A DNA stretch of 62,811 nucleotides. Origin: CAZBLK01 sp964492715. Lineage in GTDB: Bacteria; Bacillota; Clostridia; Lachnospirales; WRBF01. The translations under genes were made by a program, and so were the position numbers. Shown here piece by piece: positions 7,914-16,547 of this stretch. The stretch spans positions 1 to 62,811 of the forward strand of contig CAZBLK010000016.1 in assembly GCA_964492715.1 (NCBI GenBank), written 5' to 3'. Position 1 is the first letter of the stretch. Every line of letters starts with the position of its first letter. Under the pieces are notes generated by a model. The model saw only the letters and a program-made list of their open reading frames with translations, was not told the origin of the DNA and searched no databases.

Positions 7914-8351
7914 TTATTTTTCAAATATCCTACACAGTTTAGAACAATAATAGCTTTGTTTAAAGCGAACAGGATTGTAAAGACCGCATTTTGTATCACC
8001 TATAGAAGCAAAACATACCTCTATGGGTTCTTTTTCCTTTGAATCGTCCAAATAATAATCATTTATAAAGTCTTGATCAATTTTTCTCATTTCTTGTGCT
8101 TGTATTTTTTGTTCAGGTGTTTTATTACCATGATATTTTTTATCAAGCTCACTAACACAATCATCACTAAATGTAGCACTGTCAATAAAGGAATAATCAA
8201 GGCTACATACATGACCTCTATTTAAGAATAATCGACAAAACTTATTACCAAACTTATTAAGCTTGTTTATTAATTCTTCTTTCGTTAATGAAACTTTACC
8301 ATATTCAGTAGAAGTAGCAAAATCAGGATTGATTAAGCTATCTTTAGACAT
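7914..8351 (-). CDS. Hypothetical protein with C-terminal cysteines
   Basis: 145 residues from ATG 8351. GAGGAGG lies six bases upstream; the ATG at 8381 has no ribosome site. It overlaps the 3' end of the HTH regulator gene (8344) by eight bases, so they are coupled. Cys residues in VCSLDY, DDCVSEL, VCFAS, TKCGLYN and YYCSKLCRIF could hold a metal. No family recognised. Its partnership with an XRE regulator under one autoregulated promoter resembles anti-repressor or ImmA-like pairs, but the HExxH protease motif of ImmA is absent. Confidence 0.6.
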   Translation of the reverse strand: MSKDSLINPDFATSTEYGKVSLTKEELINKLNKFGNKFCRLFLNRGHVCSLDYSFIDSATFSDDCVSELDKKYHGNKTPEQKIQAQEMRKIDQDFINDYYLDDSKEKEPIEVCFASIGDTKCGLYNPVRFKQSYYCSKLCRIFEK

Positions 8352-9003
8352 ACTCATCCTCCTCACTTTCAGAAACATCATCTTTACTAATTCGGCTTAC
8401 CCTATGTTCATCTTTATTTGCATATTTAAGGAATAAATTGCTTAATTCCTCATGAAATTCACGGGCAACATCATCTTTTAAGTCACTGAACACAGCAAAA
8501 GGTATAGCCATAATGCCTAAAATAAAAGGAAAGTTATATTTAATACTTGAACAATAAGTCCGTAATATTTTTACAGCTTCATCAGGCATTTCTTCATAAA
8601 AATCATTGAATGCACTAATAATAAATTTCTTTTGCTGTTTAAATTCTGTTTCAGTTTTTCTATCAATGAACTTGGTGAATTTCTGAACTTGCTTTAATTT
8701 GTGCTTATCAATAACTGCATTGCTATTTTCTTCTATTGATTCTATAACTCCTAATTTGTCCATTAAAAAAATGTCTGCTTCTTCATTTGATAAATTCAAA
8801 ATAGAGGCAAAAATAAAAACTAAATCTTCCTGTTTAATTGTTTTAGTACGTCCATTTTCAATTTGTGCTATCCAAGACTGAGGACGTTCCATGTTTTTGG
8901 CTAATTGTGTAGCAGAAAGATTAATTTTTTCTCGTTCACTTATAATCAATTCTTTAATGCTGTTAGTAACTGGTATTCTGTTTGTTGGGTTTTCTATAAA
9001 CAT
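8344..9003 (-). CDS. XRE-family transcriptional regulator, candidate element repressor
   Basis: 219 residues. A Cro/C1 HTH spans about residues 16-75: SIKELIISEREKINLSATQL, then MERPQSWIAQIENGR as turn and recognition helix. The C-terminal half is helical, of unknown fold, with an acidic end (SESEEDEYV). It is transcribed leftward from a consensus promoter inside a divergent control region with several perfect palindromes (9025-9173). Position and architecture match a lysogeny-type repressor. It probably controls its own promoter and the rightward one that serves the 9268 gene and perhaps the replication genes. Confidence 0.82.
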   Translation of the reverse strand: MFIENPTNRIPVTNSIKELIISEREKINLSATQLAKNMERPQSWIAQIENGRTKTIKQEDLVFIFASILNLSNEEADIFLMDKLGVIESIEENSNAVIDKHKLKQVQKFTKFIDRKTETEFKQQKKFIISAFNDFYEEMPDEAVKILRTYCSSIKYNFPFILGIMAIPFAVFSDLKDDVAREFHEELSNLFLKYANKDEHRVSRISKDDVSESEEDEYV

Positions 9004-9024
9004 ATAAGTTCACTCCTTTGTATC

Positions 9025-9180
9025 AATGTACATTATTTCACAATAAATTCATTGTGTCAAGCAAAAGTTGCAAATCAGTTGTAAAATATAGTGTTAACAG
9101 ATTTTATGATTACAATGTACATTACACAAATAATTAAATTTAAAATTTCACTTGACATACAACTTATAAGTTGCTATAAT
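9025..9180. promoter_or_regulatory. Divergent promoter/operator switch
   Basis: Rightward: TTGACA (9152-9157), 17 nt, TATAAT (9175-9180), an exact consensus. Leftward: TTGACA (9060-9055), 17 nt, AATAAT (9037-9032). Palindromes: AATGTACATT twice (9025-9034 over the leftward -10 region, and 9114-9123); CACAAT-N6-ATTGTG (9039-9056) filling the leftward spacer; CAACTTATAAGTTG (9160-9173) filling the rightward spacer. Confidence 0.8.
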
Positions 9181-9267
9181 AATATTGCAAGCTAATATCA
9201 TACATTGATAAGTGGCTTGTATAAAATCAATGGTTTGGAGCTACCTAAAAGCTGAGAGGAGAACAAT

Positions 9268-9684
9268 ATGGAAAGTTTAACAAGCAACATCTTAGTAAGA
9301 AAAATCTCTTACAACAACGAAAATGAGCTATATAATGAAGTTGTTGAAAGAATGACCTGTCACAACAGCTTATTTAAATTAAATTCGATTGTTCCTTTAA
9401 ATGAAACATCGGCATTTATAATCATGGAGTCTGATTATAACAAGCTGGTTGTAGAATTTAAGGATATAACCGAATATGGGAATGATGACTCAGAATATGA
9501 AGTCTTTCCAGATGCACCGAATGGAGACAATGTAATAATGAGCATTGAGGAAATTAGCTTACTAGAAAAGTTGAAAACTATATCGGTGTGTGATGATGAA
9601 TACATAATCGATAAAATGGAAATGAACTTCGATAGTTCATCTGTGAGAAAAATGGTTGTGTTTATTAAGAAAATAGAAGATTAA
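9268..9684 (+). CDS. Hypothetical acidic protein, first rightward gene of the switch
   Basis: 138 residues; ATG with GAGAGGAG upstream. Acidic, soluble, mixed alpha/beta, with no known motif. It is the first gene read from the consensus rightward promoter at 9152-9180 and so is likely an early protein, expressed when the repressor releases. The downstream genes (a DUF5659-like gene, then the helicase) follow in the same direction after about 270 bases with no strong terminator. Confidence 0.6.
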   Translation: MESLTSNILVRKISYNNENELYNEVVERMTCHNSLFKLNSIVPLNETSAFIIMESDYNKLVVEFKDITEYGNDDSEYEVFPDAPNGDNVIMSIEEISLLEKLKTISVCDDEYIIDKMEMNFDSSSVRKMVVFIKKIED

Positions 9685-9783
9685 TATTTCTTAATAAGAA
9701 TCGGGACGGCAACCACTGCCCTCACCTTCATTAACCTATGAGAAAAGCAACACACAATTAAAAATCCAAATTAAAGGAGTTAA

Positions 9784-9909
9784 GGGCGGTGCTTGCCGCC
9801 CTACTCTCCCATTATAAAATTGAGGAAGGAGAATACAACTATATTCTGCTCAATACAAGAAATTGCACTCAAAAAGCCTAATATGTATGGTGCTCACAAA
9901 AAAGCTTGA
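9784..9909 (+). other. Intergenic hairpin and possible 22-codon peptide with AUA start
   Basis: Between 9685 and 9961, GGGCGG (9784-9789) and CCGCCC (9796-9801) form a tight hairpin. After AAGGAG (9826-9831) and nine bases, ATA at 9841 opens a 22-codon frame to TGA at 9907-9909. The peptide is too short to judge. I record it because its start matches the ATA pattern of other genes in the element. Confidence 0.25.
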
Positions 9910-9961
9910 TATTGATTGTTCTAACTTTTAATTATTCTAATATAGAAAGGAATTGATACTT

Positions 9962-10165
9962 ATAGAAAGTAAAACCCAAAACAAAACAAAAACAATGTTT
10001 TTCCCAATATACAGCTTGAGATTAGCAAGGTACTTAATGCAACGTGGCTTCCCCCTACTCGACTTGCGGAACAACGAAAGATACATAAGCAAAAAAGTAT
10101 ATTATTTTGTTGACAGTGTTCCTCTTAAAGAAGCTGTACAAAGCTATTTGAATACCAAACGATAG
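9962..10165 (+). CDS. DUF5659-like small protein, probable AUA start
   Basis: 67 residues if started at ATA 9962, ten bases after AAAGGA; a TTG at 9953 lies only one base from it. The body LRLARYLMQRGFPLLDLRNN followed by KKVYYFVDSVPLKEAVQSY is the DUF5659 pattern of small phage and element proteins, a short alpha/beta domain. Two more divergent copies lie at 22106 and 22381. It ends 11 bases before the helicase gene and is probably translated with it. Role unknown. Confidence 0.55.
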   Translation: MESKTQNKTKTMFFPIYSLRLARYLMQRGFPLLDLRNNERYISKKVYYFVDSVPLKEAVQSYLNTKR

Positions 10166-10176
10166 GGAGGACACTA

Positions 10177-11871
10177 ATGCTAGAAACAAATGAAGCACTC
10201 AATCTAAAGTATGTTAGCGAGGTTATTGGCAACGATTGGAAGTCATGGAAGCTTGGTGATGTTGTCTGCATAAATACCCAGACAGGAACAGGAAAAACCT
10301 TCTTTATCACAGGCAATAAAAGCACAAATGGCTTGGTTGACACATTAGAAGAAGATGAAAAGATTATCTACATCTGCAATCGAATAGCCCTTAAACAGCA
10401 AAATAAATTGGATTTGTTAAAAAAATTCGATGAAAAAATCCCAAAAGTAATTGATGACAATGGAAATGAAACAGACGAGATTGATTATTATGCACTGGAA
10501 AAAATCACAGTAATCAGGAACATTACTATTTGCTCATATCATGCCATTGCGTATGGTGAACAGCAAAGGATTTTCTTGACAAAAGATGCAAGTAATAGCC
10601 TAGATAGCTACAAGTACATAATTTGTGACGAGGCACACTTTATTTTTACAGATGCAGCGTATATGAATAAAGCAAATTTAGTATTCTTTAAGATTATCAG
10701 AAGCGTTTTCCCAAAGTCTATTTTACTGTTTATTTCCGCAACAATTGATGAAGTTTTGCCAACAATCGAAAAATCATTTAAAGACAGTGATAGGATTTTG
10801 TGGGGCATGGACGTGAATCAATTGCACAAATACTCTACTGGAACGGACTACTCTTATCTGGACGTAAAATATTTTAAATACGAAAAGGATTTAGTAAGTT
10901 TGCTAAGCAATGATAAATCAGAAGACAAATGGCTTGTTTTTGTAACAAGTTCAAGGCATGGCAAAAAAATTAAAGAAGACTTAGATGAACAGGGCATTGA
11001 TTCAGTGTTTATCAAGAGTGGTACTGTTAATGATGAAACTAAAAGTATTGTTGATACAGGTAAGTTTAATTGTAAGGTGTTAATTTCTACGAAAGTTCTT
11101 GATAATGGCGTAAACATTATTGATTCAGACGTTAAGAACTTGGTTGTTTGTGCTTATGATAAAACTACCTTTATCCAAGAAATAGGTAGATTAAGGATAA
11201 ATATAAGAAACCCACGCAAAATTAAACTGTTTATAAAGGCAATGAATAAAAAAGTATTCATGGGAAGGCTTGAGGAAGTTTATCAGCCTAAGCTTGATAT
11301 TCTTAAACTATACTATAATGATAATGATAAGTTTAAGCTTATGTTTAATATGGACGTAAATAAGGTTTACGCTGACTTATTTTACCTTGATGATGATAAT
11401 AAATGGAAAGTTAATACTGCTGGGCATGTTAGGCTACAAAAAGATATAGATTTTGCTCAAGAAATGATAGCTTTATTTGACATTGATAAGTATGCGTTTA
11501 TTAAAGAACAGTTGACTTGGCTCAAAAAAGAATATGAATTTGATGAAAGGAATCTAATAGTAGATGTTGTTAATGATGCTGATGTTAATGAACTTTCTCA
11601 ATTCTTAGAAAATGCTTGCAATAATGAAGATAGACTTGAGAAAAACACTTTTACTGAAAGTATTATGAATATTATTTCTAAAAGCCCGAAGTTAAATGCT
11701 ATATTGTCTAAAATAGACTCTAAACATAAAAATAGAAATAAAGGAATTAAGACTTTCAATAATCTATTTGATAAGTGTAATCTTCCATATGCTATCATCA
11801 GTAAACGTAGTACCATTAATAAGCAAAAATCAACAAAATGGATTGTAGGGTACATAAATGATGATGAGTAA
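10177..11871 (+). CDS. Superfamily 2 DEAH-box helicase, likely replication helicase
   Basis: 564 residues; ATG behind AGGGAGGACA. All main SF2 motifs are visible: I QTGTGKTFF (near 34-42), Ia CNRIALKQQN, II DEAH (near 150), III SATID (near 188), IV LVFVTSSRHGKKI, V LISTKVLDNGVNI and VI QEIGRLR. It is an ATP-driven nucleic-acid translocase or helicase. The C-terminal third (about 380-564) is a helical extension I do not recognise. It is followed by a hairpin array and then by a two-barrel polymerase, so I infer a replication or transcription module of the element. Confidence 0.88.
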   Translation: MLETNEALNLKYVSEVIGNDWKSWKLGDVVCINTQTGTGKTFFITGNKSTNGLVDTLEEDEKIIYICNRIALKQQNKLDLLKKFDEKIPKVIDDNGNETDEIDYYALEKITVIRNITICSYHAIAYGEQQRIFLTKDASNSLDSYKYIICDEAHFIFTDAAYMNKANLVFFKIIRSVFPKSILLFISATIDEVLPTIEKSFKDSDRILWGMDVNQLHKYSTGTDYSYLDVKYFKYEKDLVSLLSNDKSEDKWLVFVTSSRHGKKIKEDLDEQGIDSVFIKSGTVNDETKSIVDTGKFNCKVLISTKVLDNGVNIIDSDVKNLVVCAYDKTTFIQEIGRLRINIRNPRKIKLFIKAMNKKVFMGRLEEVYQPKLDILKLYYNDNDKFKLMFNMDVNKVYADLFYLDDDNKWKVNTAGHVRLQKDIDFAQEMIALFDIDKYAFIKEQLTWLKKEYEFDERNLIVDVVNDADVNELSQFLENACNNEDRLEKNTFTESIMNIISKSPKLNAILSKIDSKHKNRNKGIKTFNNLFDKCNLPYAIISKRSTINKQKSTKWIVGYINDDE

Positions 11872-12297
11872 AGAGGACACTTTTTGTCACCTTTTCTATT
11901 ATATAAATAAGGTGACAAAAAACGTCCTCTATAAATAAAAAATAATAATTGATTAAAATTATATTGTAATTAAAAAGTTACTATTAGAAGTTAACATTAA
12001 TTAATAATTGTGTTCTTTTTTGCTCGACTAATAAGGGGTTCGGCAAGCTCACCCACTTATTAGTCGTGTCGCCCAAAAAAGAACCAAAAAAGGGCGATAA
12101 ATTTCTTATATTAATTCCTTATAATAATTTCTTATATTATATTGAGAATTGTTCAAATTTATAAATTTCAATAATTAAAAATATTAAAAATTCGTTGAAG
12201 AAAATTAAGACGCTAGACCGTAGGGCTAGTGGGTTAATTTTCTTCAATCCGCAACAAATAATTAATGAGTGGTTTTTTCATTGATTATTTGTTGCGG
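11872..12297. repeat. Array of four long hairpins between helicase and polymerase genes
   Basis: (1) Arms 11872-11893 and 11909-11930, 20 of 22 paired. (2) Nested arms 12012-12022/12074-12084 (11 bp) and 12025-12035/12056-12066 (11 bp). (3) 12195-12208/12234-12247, 14 bp perfect. (4) 12249-12268/12278-12297, 19 of 20 with a 9-nt loop. None has a good U-run. The whole 515-base gap (11872-12386) is otherwise non-coding. Candidates are a replication origin or a structured RNA. Confidence 0.85.
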
Positions 12298-12386
12298 ACA
12301 AGGTTTTAACGCCTGTAGGCAAAATTAATATAAACATTAAACTATTAGAATGTAAAAACTAATTCAAAAAGAGAGAGGACTAAAAT

Positions 12387-13697
12387 ATGCCAAAACGTAA
12401 ATCAAATACAACAACAAATACAAATGTATATATTTACCAATTAGAAGCAAGTAAATTTATGCAAGTTGCACAAGAAAAAAATAATCTAACTTTTAGTGAT
12501 TTAAAATTGAATTTTAAAGGCAGTCTTCCCGACAGTTTGGAGCTTCGATATGTTCAAAAACATTATCCCAATAAGTTCTCTGTACATAAACAGCCATTTA
12601 TTGACGAACATGGTGAAAAGCTAGAAACTGAATTTATAAGAACTACTGCAATTATTGATGTTTCGTTTAATAATGATTTTAGGGAAAAATTAAATAGTCC
12701 AGTTAAGATATATAAGAAAAATAAAATAGATGAAATTAAATATACTTATGGTAAGGTGATATTAAAACAAAATGAAGTGCGTAAGAAATTTTATGAAGAA
12801 GGGTTTAATCTAAACGGCGTACATTATGTATTGTTCAAGCGTTCAAGCAGTAAATCGAGAGTAAATCAAAGTTTATTTATTGATGAAAGTATGTTAGATG
12901 ACATTCAAAATTGGGGTAGACTTAATTTAGAATTTAAGGAAAATGAGCCTTGCGATTGTGCAGGCTTAATGTCATATGAATCTTTAACACTTAGTGGCTT
13001 AATAAACACAATACGAATAGAACCGCATGAGGTACTCCTAATTGATGATTGTCAGAGTGATTTTTCTGCTAAGGCTTCCGTTACAGAGTTTAATTCAAAG
13101 TATAAAAAATTAGTTGTGACTGAACGCATGGAACAACAAACTTCTGATATATTTGACGGACAAAGTCTACTTGATGTAAGTAAGTTTGTCGGCGAGTACA
13201 AGAATAAAGGCTGCTTGCTTTTAAGAAACAAATTTTTTAAGAGTTGTGCCTTTAGTTGCAATATTAAACAGTGGTTTGAGGATAACAACATAACCTGTGT
13301 ATCACAACTTCAAGGCTTAACACTTGCAAAAAACATTGAAGATATTAAGCTAATCACGACACCAAATAGCTTAAAAGCGTTAAAATTTGCTTACAAGTTA
13401 GATTGCCCGAAAGAAACAAAGCAAGAAACAATGTTTAAATATTGGCTTGATAATATAGATTTTGACTTTGGTGTTTGCAAGTATGATAAGCCCTCACAGT
13501 TTGGCGAATATCAACAAACATCTTATCAAATGCTAAACTCCCTCCCACTAAGTTATGATGATGTGTTGGAGCTTGCACAACCGAACATTAAGCAAATTGA
13601 GATGCTTAAAAATGATTTTGAGAGTTTCAAAGCATATATTGGCATTGGAGATAGAATTGACATATTAAAGAAATGTTGTTTAACCTTTGCAATGTAA
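12387..13697 (+). CDS. Two-barrel RNA polymerase homologue, first (beta-like) half
   Basis: 436 residues; ATG behind AGAGAGGA. GFNLNGVHYVLFKRSSSKSR followed by VNQSLF resembles the conserved FxFLAFSSSQLR segment of eukaryotic RdRPs (QDE-1/RDR). FDGQSLLDVSKF and LLLRNKFFKSCAF match the DGQ and basic (Arg/Lys) motifs of the beta-type double-psi barrel shared by YonO-like phage RNA polymerases. The frame ends at 13697, 25 bases inside the next gene, which carries the catalytic barrel in the -1 frame. Reading one extra A near 13667-13669 would fuse both into about 980 residues, similar in size to YonO. Family call from visible motifs; enzymatic role (transcription or priming) inferred. Confidence 0.75.
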   Translation: MPKRKSNTTTNTNVYIYQLEASKFMQVAQEKNNLTFSDLKLNFKGSLPDSLELRYVQKHYPNKFSVHKQPFIDEHGEKLETEFIRTTAIIDVSFNNDFREKLNSPVKIYKKNKIDEIKYTYGKVILKQNEVRKKFYEEGFNLNGVHYVLFKRSSSKSRVNQSLFIDESMLDDIQNWGRLNLEFKENEPCDCAGLMSYESLTLSGLINTIRIEPHEVLLIDDCQSDFSAKASVTEFNSKYKKLVVTERMEQQTSDIFDGQSLLDVSKFVGEYKNKGCLLLRNKFFKSCAFSCNIKQWFEDNNITCVSQLQGLTLAKNIEDIKLITTPNSLKALKFAYKLDCPKETKQETMFKYWLDNIDFDFGVCKYDKPSQFGEYQQTSYQMLNSLPLSYDDVLELAQPNIKQIEMLKNDFESFKAYIGIGDRIDILKKCCLTFAM

Positions 13698-15304
13698 ATC
13701 CAGACATACAGCACACGTCATTATATACAGATAAACGTGATACAATAATCAAAAGTTTAAAAAGGAATATGCGAAATGGCAGATTATTAGTTAATGGTGA
13801 TTATTGCATTGTTGTGTCTAACCCTATTGAAATGTTAAAAAATGCTTGTGGCATGGAGTGGACTAATACCCTACATAAACCATACGAGATATACACGACT
13901 TTGTATGATGACGGCGAGGAAGTGACAGGGTTTAGGAATCCTCACGTGGCAAGTGGAAACGTGTGTATACTTACAAACAGACGTGTTAAAGAAATTGACA
14001 TATACATGAACTTGACCAAAAATATATGTGTCATAAATTCCTACAAAAATGATATACAATCACGGTTACAGGGTATGGATATGGATAGTGATTGCATACT
14101 ATTGGTTAAGAGCGACATTATTTTAAAAGCAGCCAAAGAGTGTATTAAGTTCCCTACTCCCCTTAATAGAATCAAAGCAATCAATGACGACAAGCCAAGA
14201 TTGTATAATAAAGCTGATATAGCAGAGGTTGATTCAATTATTGGCGAAAACCTTATAGGGCAGACGATAAATTTAAGCCAATTGTTTAACTCTTATTATT
14301 GGGACTATAAGGCGAAGGGGGCAACGGAGGAACAACTACAAATTATATACGATTGTGTTAGTGTTCTATCGAGTATAAGCCAACTTGAGATTGACAAGGC
14401 GAAAAAGTTCTTTACCCTCAATGTCAAGAATGAGCTTACAAAAATAGCAAAAACAGTATTTAACCAAAAACAATTAGATGAGTTAGAATACGAACTAAGG
14501 GAGTTGAGAAATGAAAAAAACAAGTATTTATCTAAAATCAACAATCGCCATGACTATGAGGCAATTCTAGCAAGTCAAGAAGAAGCTATAAGTAGCAAAC
14601 AAGGTGAAATTAATGAGTTTCTTGCTATCAATGAAAAAATCATTAAAAAAAGTGATGTTGAGTTGTCAAGAATGCTATTGCAAGAATCAGACCTAGAAAA
14701 AATTGGCGAATTGGATAACGAATTAGAAATTGGTTTGATTGATGAAGGTGAATACAAAAATCAAATGGCTAAACTCCTAAAATACAAAAAACCTAAGCAA
14801 ATTAAGCCTAAGTTTTTTAAGCATAACTCACAGGACAAGAATTGTGAATTTGTAGACTTTGTTACACCAATGGACTTTCTAAGCGATATTATAGACACTA
14901 AAATTAATAGAGCCAAGCGAGACACTAACAAATTAGAATTAGAGGATCTATTAATTTCTGCTGATACTTCTGTCGCTATGAGAAGACAAGTCAATAAGTT
15001 GCAAGATATAGCTATAGACACCAAAAAAAGATTAAAACAATGCTACACATCTCATGCAAACGCTGATGACTTTAACTACAATGACTATAGACGAGAAAAA
15101 GAAAGCATTATAAATGAAGCTGTTCTGCAAATGAAAAGAGTTAAAATAAGCAAGATTGAGACTATGTTATTGCTACTACTTAGGTGTTTTTCTAACAGGA
15201 GAAAAGTCAAGGTTGTAAAACTTTCCAACTGTCGCACTATATTAACAAGTCTTCTGTATAAGTCACATACAAGATTGTTTATAGAATGCTTTAAGAAAGC
15301 GTAA
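13673..15304 (+). CDS. Two-barrel RNA polymerase homologue, second (beta'-like) half with DxDxD active site
   Basis: 543 residues; ATG 13673 overlaps the preceding gene by 25 bases and has no clear ribosome site. TGFRNPHVASGNVCIL parallels the RNPCLHPGDVRxL motif of RdRPs. Next comes GMDMDSDCILL, with DMDSD at 14078-14092 matching the metal-binding DxDGD of YonO, QDE-1 and RDR (Ser replaces Gly). Later residues form a long charged coiled coil (about 255-375) and a helical C-terminus. It ends before a strong terminator. Either a separate subunit, as in beta/beta' of cellular polymerase, or the second half of a frameshifted single chain. Confidence 0.78.
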   Translation: MLFNLCNVNPDIQHTSLYTDKRDTIIKSLKRNMRNGRLLVNGDYCIVVSNPIEMLKNACGMEWTNTLHKPYEIYTTLYDDGEEVTGFRNPHVASGNVCILTNRRVKEIDIYMNLTKNICVINSYKNDIQSRLQGMDMDSDCILLVKSDIILKAAKECIKFPTPLNRIKAINDDKPRLYNKADIAEVDSIIGENLIGQTINLSQLFNSYYWDYKAKGATEEQLQIIYDCVSVLSSISQLEIDKAKKFFTLNVKNELTKIAKTVFNQKQLDELEYELRELRNEKNKYLSKINNRHDYEAILASQEEAISSKQGEINEFLAINEKIIKKSDVELSRMLLQESDLEKIGELDNELEIGLIDEGEYKNQMAKLLKYKKPKQIKPKFFKHNSQDKNCEFVDFVTPMDFLSDIIDTKINRAKRDTNKLELEDLLISADTSVAMRRQVNKLQDIAIDTKKRLKQCYTSHANADDFNYNDYRREKESIINEAVLQMKRVKISKIETMLLLLLRCFSNRRKVKVVKLSNCRTILTSLLYKSHTRLFIECFKKA

Positions 15305-15337
15305 ATAAAGGCGTGGTTATCAGCCACGCTTTTATTT
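15303..15337 (+). terminator. Strong bidirectional terminator after the polymerase
   Basis: AAATAAA-GCGTGG (15303-15316) pairs with CCACGC-TTTATTT (15324-15337), giving a GC core with A-tract and T-tract. Confidence 0.85.
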
Positions 15338-15529
15338 ATGTAAAAATGCACACTTATTTTTTCTTAACGACAATAAAACCCAAATGGCGTAAGGGTTTTT
15401 GAACAATCAAATAACAGGCTATAAGGAATAGTAATATTTCATTATATTATAAAAAAATATGATTGTCAATACTTTTTTGTAAAGTTTTTAAAATTTTTAA
15501 TAATAAATTTAAAAAAGAAGGGAAAAACT

Positions 15530-15727
15530 GTGAATCAAACATTAGTTAGAGATAAGTTGAAAAATATGATTGAGGAAACTGGTACTACACAGGCGTTCTT
15601 ATGCCGTAAGTTTGGTATACCAGCCCCTATTTTAAGTTTGTTCCTAAAAGGGAAAAAAGAACTATTTCCCGAACATCTTGAAGCTATTAATACATATATG
15701 GAACAAATAAAAGTTAATTTGCTATAA
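15530..15727 (+). CDS. Small XRE-type HTH protein
   Basis: 65 residues; GTG 15530 with AGAAGGGA upstream. A minimal Cro/C1 HTH fills the chain: KLKNMIEETGTTQAFLCRKF, IPAPILSLFLKGKKE as recognition helix and turn, then LEAINTYMEQI. It stands alone between two terminators, so it has its own promoter. It may time expression of the following capsid genes or assist replication control. Confidence 0.72.
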   Translation: MNQTLVRDKLKNMIEETGTTQAFLCRKFGIPAPILSLFLKGKKELFPEHLEAINTYMEQIKVNLL

Positions 15728-15846
15728 TCGGCATTGCCGTTTATATATCTGTTATCCTCACATGGAGATATAAACCTCTATATTTGTGTGTGTACTACAA
15801 TGTAATTCATTTTTAACTTCCTCACGTTTAAAATGTAAGTGATTTT

Positions 15847-15877
15847 AGGCTTTTGCACTTAAACTAAAAGCCTTTTT
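15847..15877 (+). terminator. Rho-independent terminator
   Basis: AGGCTTTT (15847-15854) pairs with AAAAGCCT (15866-15873), followed by a T-run. Confidence 0.75.
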
Positions 15878-15976
15878 ACTTAAATAAATAACTACTATTA
15901 TATAAAAGGCAATTGCATAGGAAACTAATAAGGGGCTTGTGTAGTTGACTATTTTTTAAGGAGGACATTTATAAAA

Positions 15977-16522
15977 ATGGACGATAATAATAACCCTGTA
16001 GGTGCTGATGATACAACAACTACAAGCAATACAGAAACATCTGAAAATACTGTCACAATGACAAAAGATGAGTTTGACAAAGTGATCCAATCATCTCAAG
16101 ATAAGTTGAGAAGTAAGTATTCAAAGGAAATCAAAGATTTACAAGCAAAAATTAAAGAGTTGTCGCCAGTTCAAAAATCAGATGCAGAAATTGAACTGGA
16201 AAACCGATTAACAGAGCTTGAAAATAAACAAAAGGAAGTTGAAGCAAAGGAAAAGCTTATTAATCTTAGAACAACTTTACAGGCTAAAAACATTGATGCC
16301 AATTTAGCAGATTATGTAAAATCAGATATTGACATTGATAAATTTTCTGCTTTGGTTAATGGTATTGTTGATAGTCGTATTAAAACAGAGGCTTTTCAAC
16401 CTAAAGGACACCAAAATAATAATGGAATGACTAAAGAAAAGTTTAATAAACTTTCTTACACTGAACAAGTGAAGTTTATGGAAAAGAATCCTGAACTTAC
16501 AAAAACTTTTTTAAATAAATAA
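15977..16522 (+). CDS. Phage capsid scaffolding protein
   Basis: 181 residues. An acidic, Thr/Asn-rich N-terminus is followed by MTKDEFDKVIQSSQDKLRSK and a long coiled coil (about 40-105). The C-terminus is charged (MTKEKFNKLSYTEQVKFMEK). This is the layout of DUF4355/GP20-type scaffolds, placed directly upstream of the major capsid gene. It would guide procapsid assembly and leave before packaging. The ATG is 12 bases from AAGGAGG, unusually far; an in-frame ATA at 15971 sits six bases away and may be the true start. Confidence 0.8.
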   Translation: MDDNNNPVGADDTTTTSNTETSENTVTMTKDEFDKVIQSSQDKLRSKYSKEIKDLQAKIKELSPVQKSDAEIELENRLTELENKQKEVEAKEKLINLRTTLQAKNIDANLADYVKSDIDIDKFSALVNGIVDSRIKTEAFQPKGHQNNNGMTKEKFNKLSYTEQVKFMEKNPELTKTFLNK

Positions 16523-16547
16523 TGATGAATTGAGAGGTTACAAATAT

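Noticed and set aside
13655..13697. Programmed -1 frameshift site joining the polymerase halves
   Set aside because: No X-XXY-YYZ heptamer lies in the overlap (codons TTA AAG AAA TGT TGT TTA). A lost base or separate subunits are simpler. Kept only as an open alternative.
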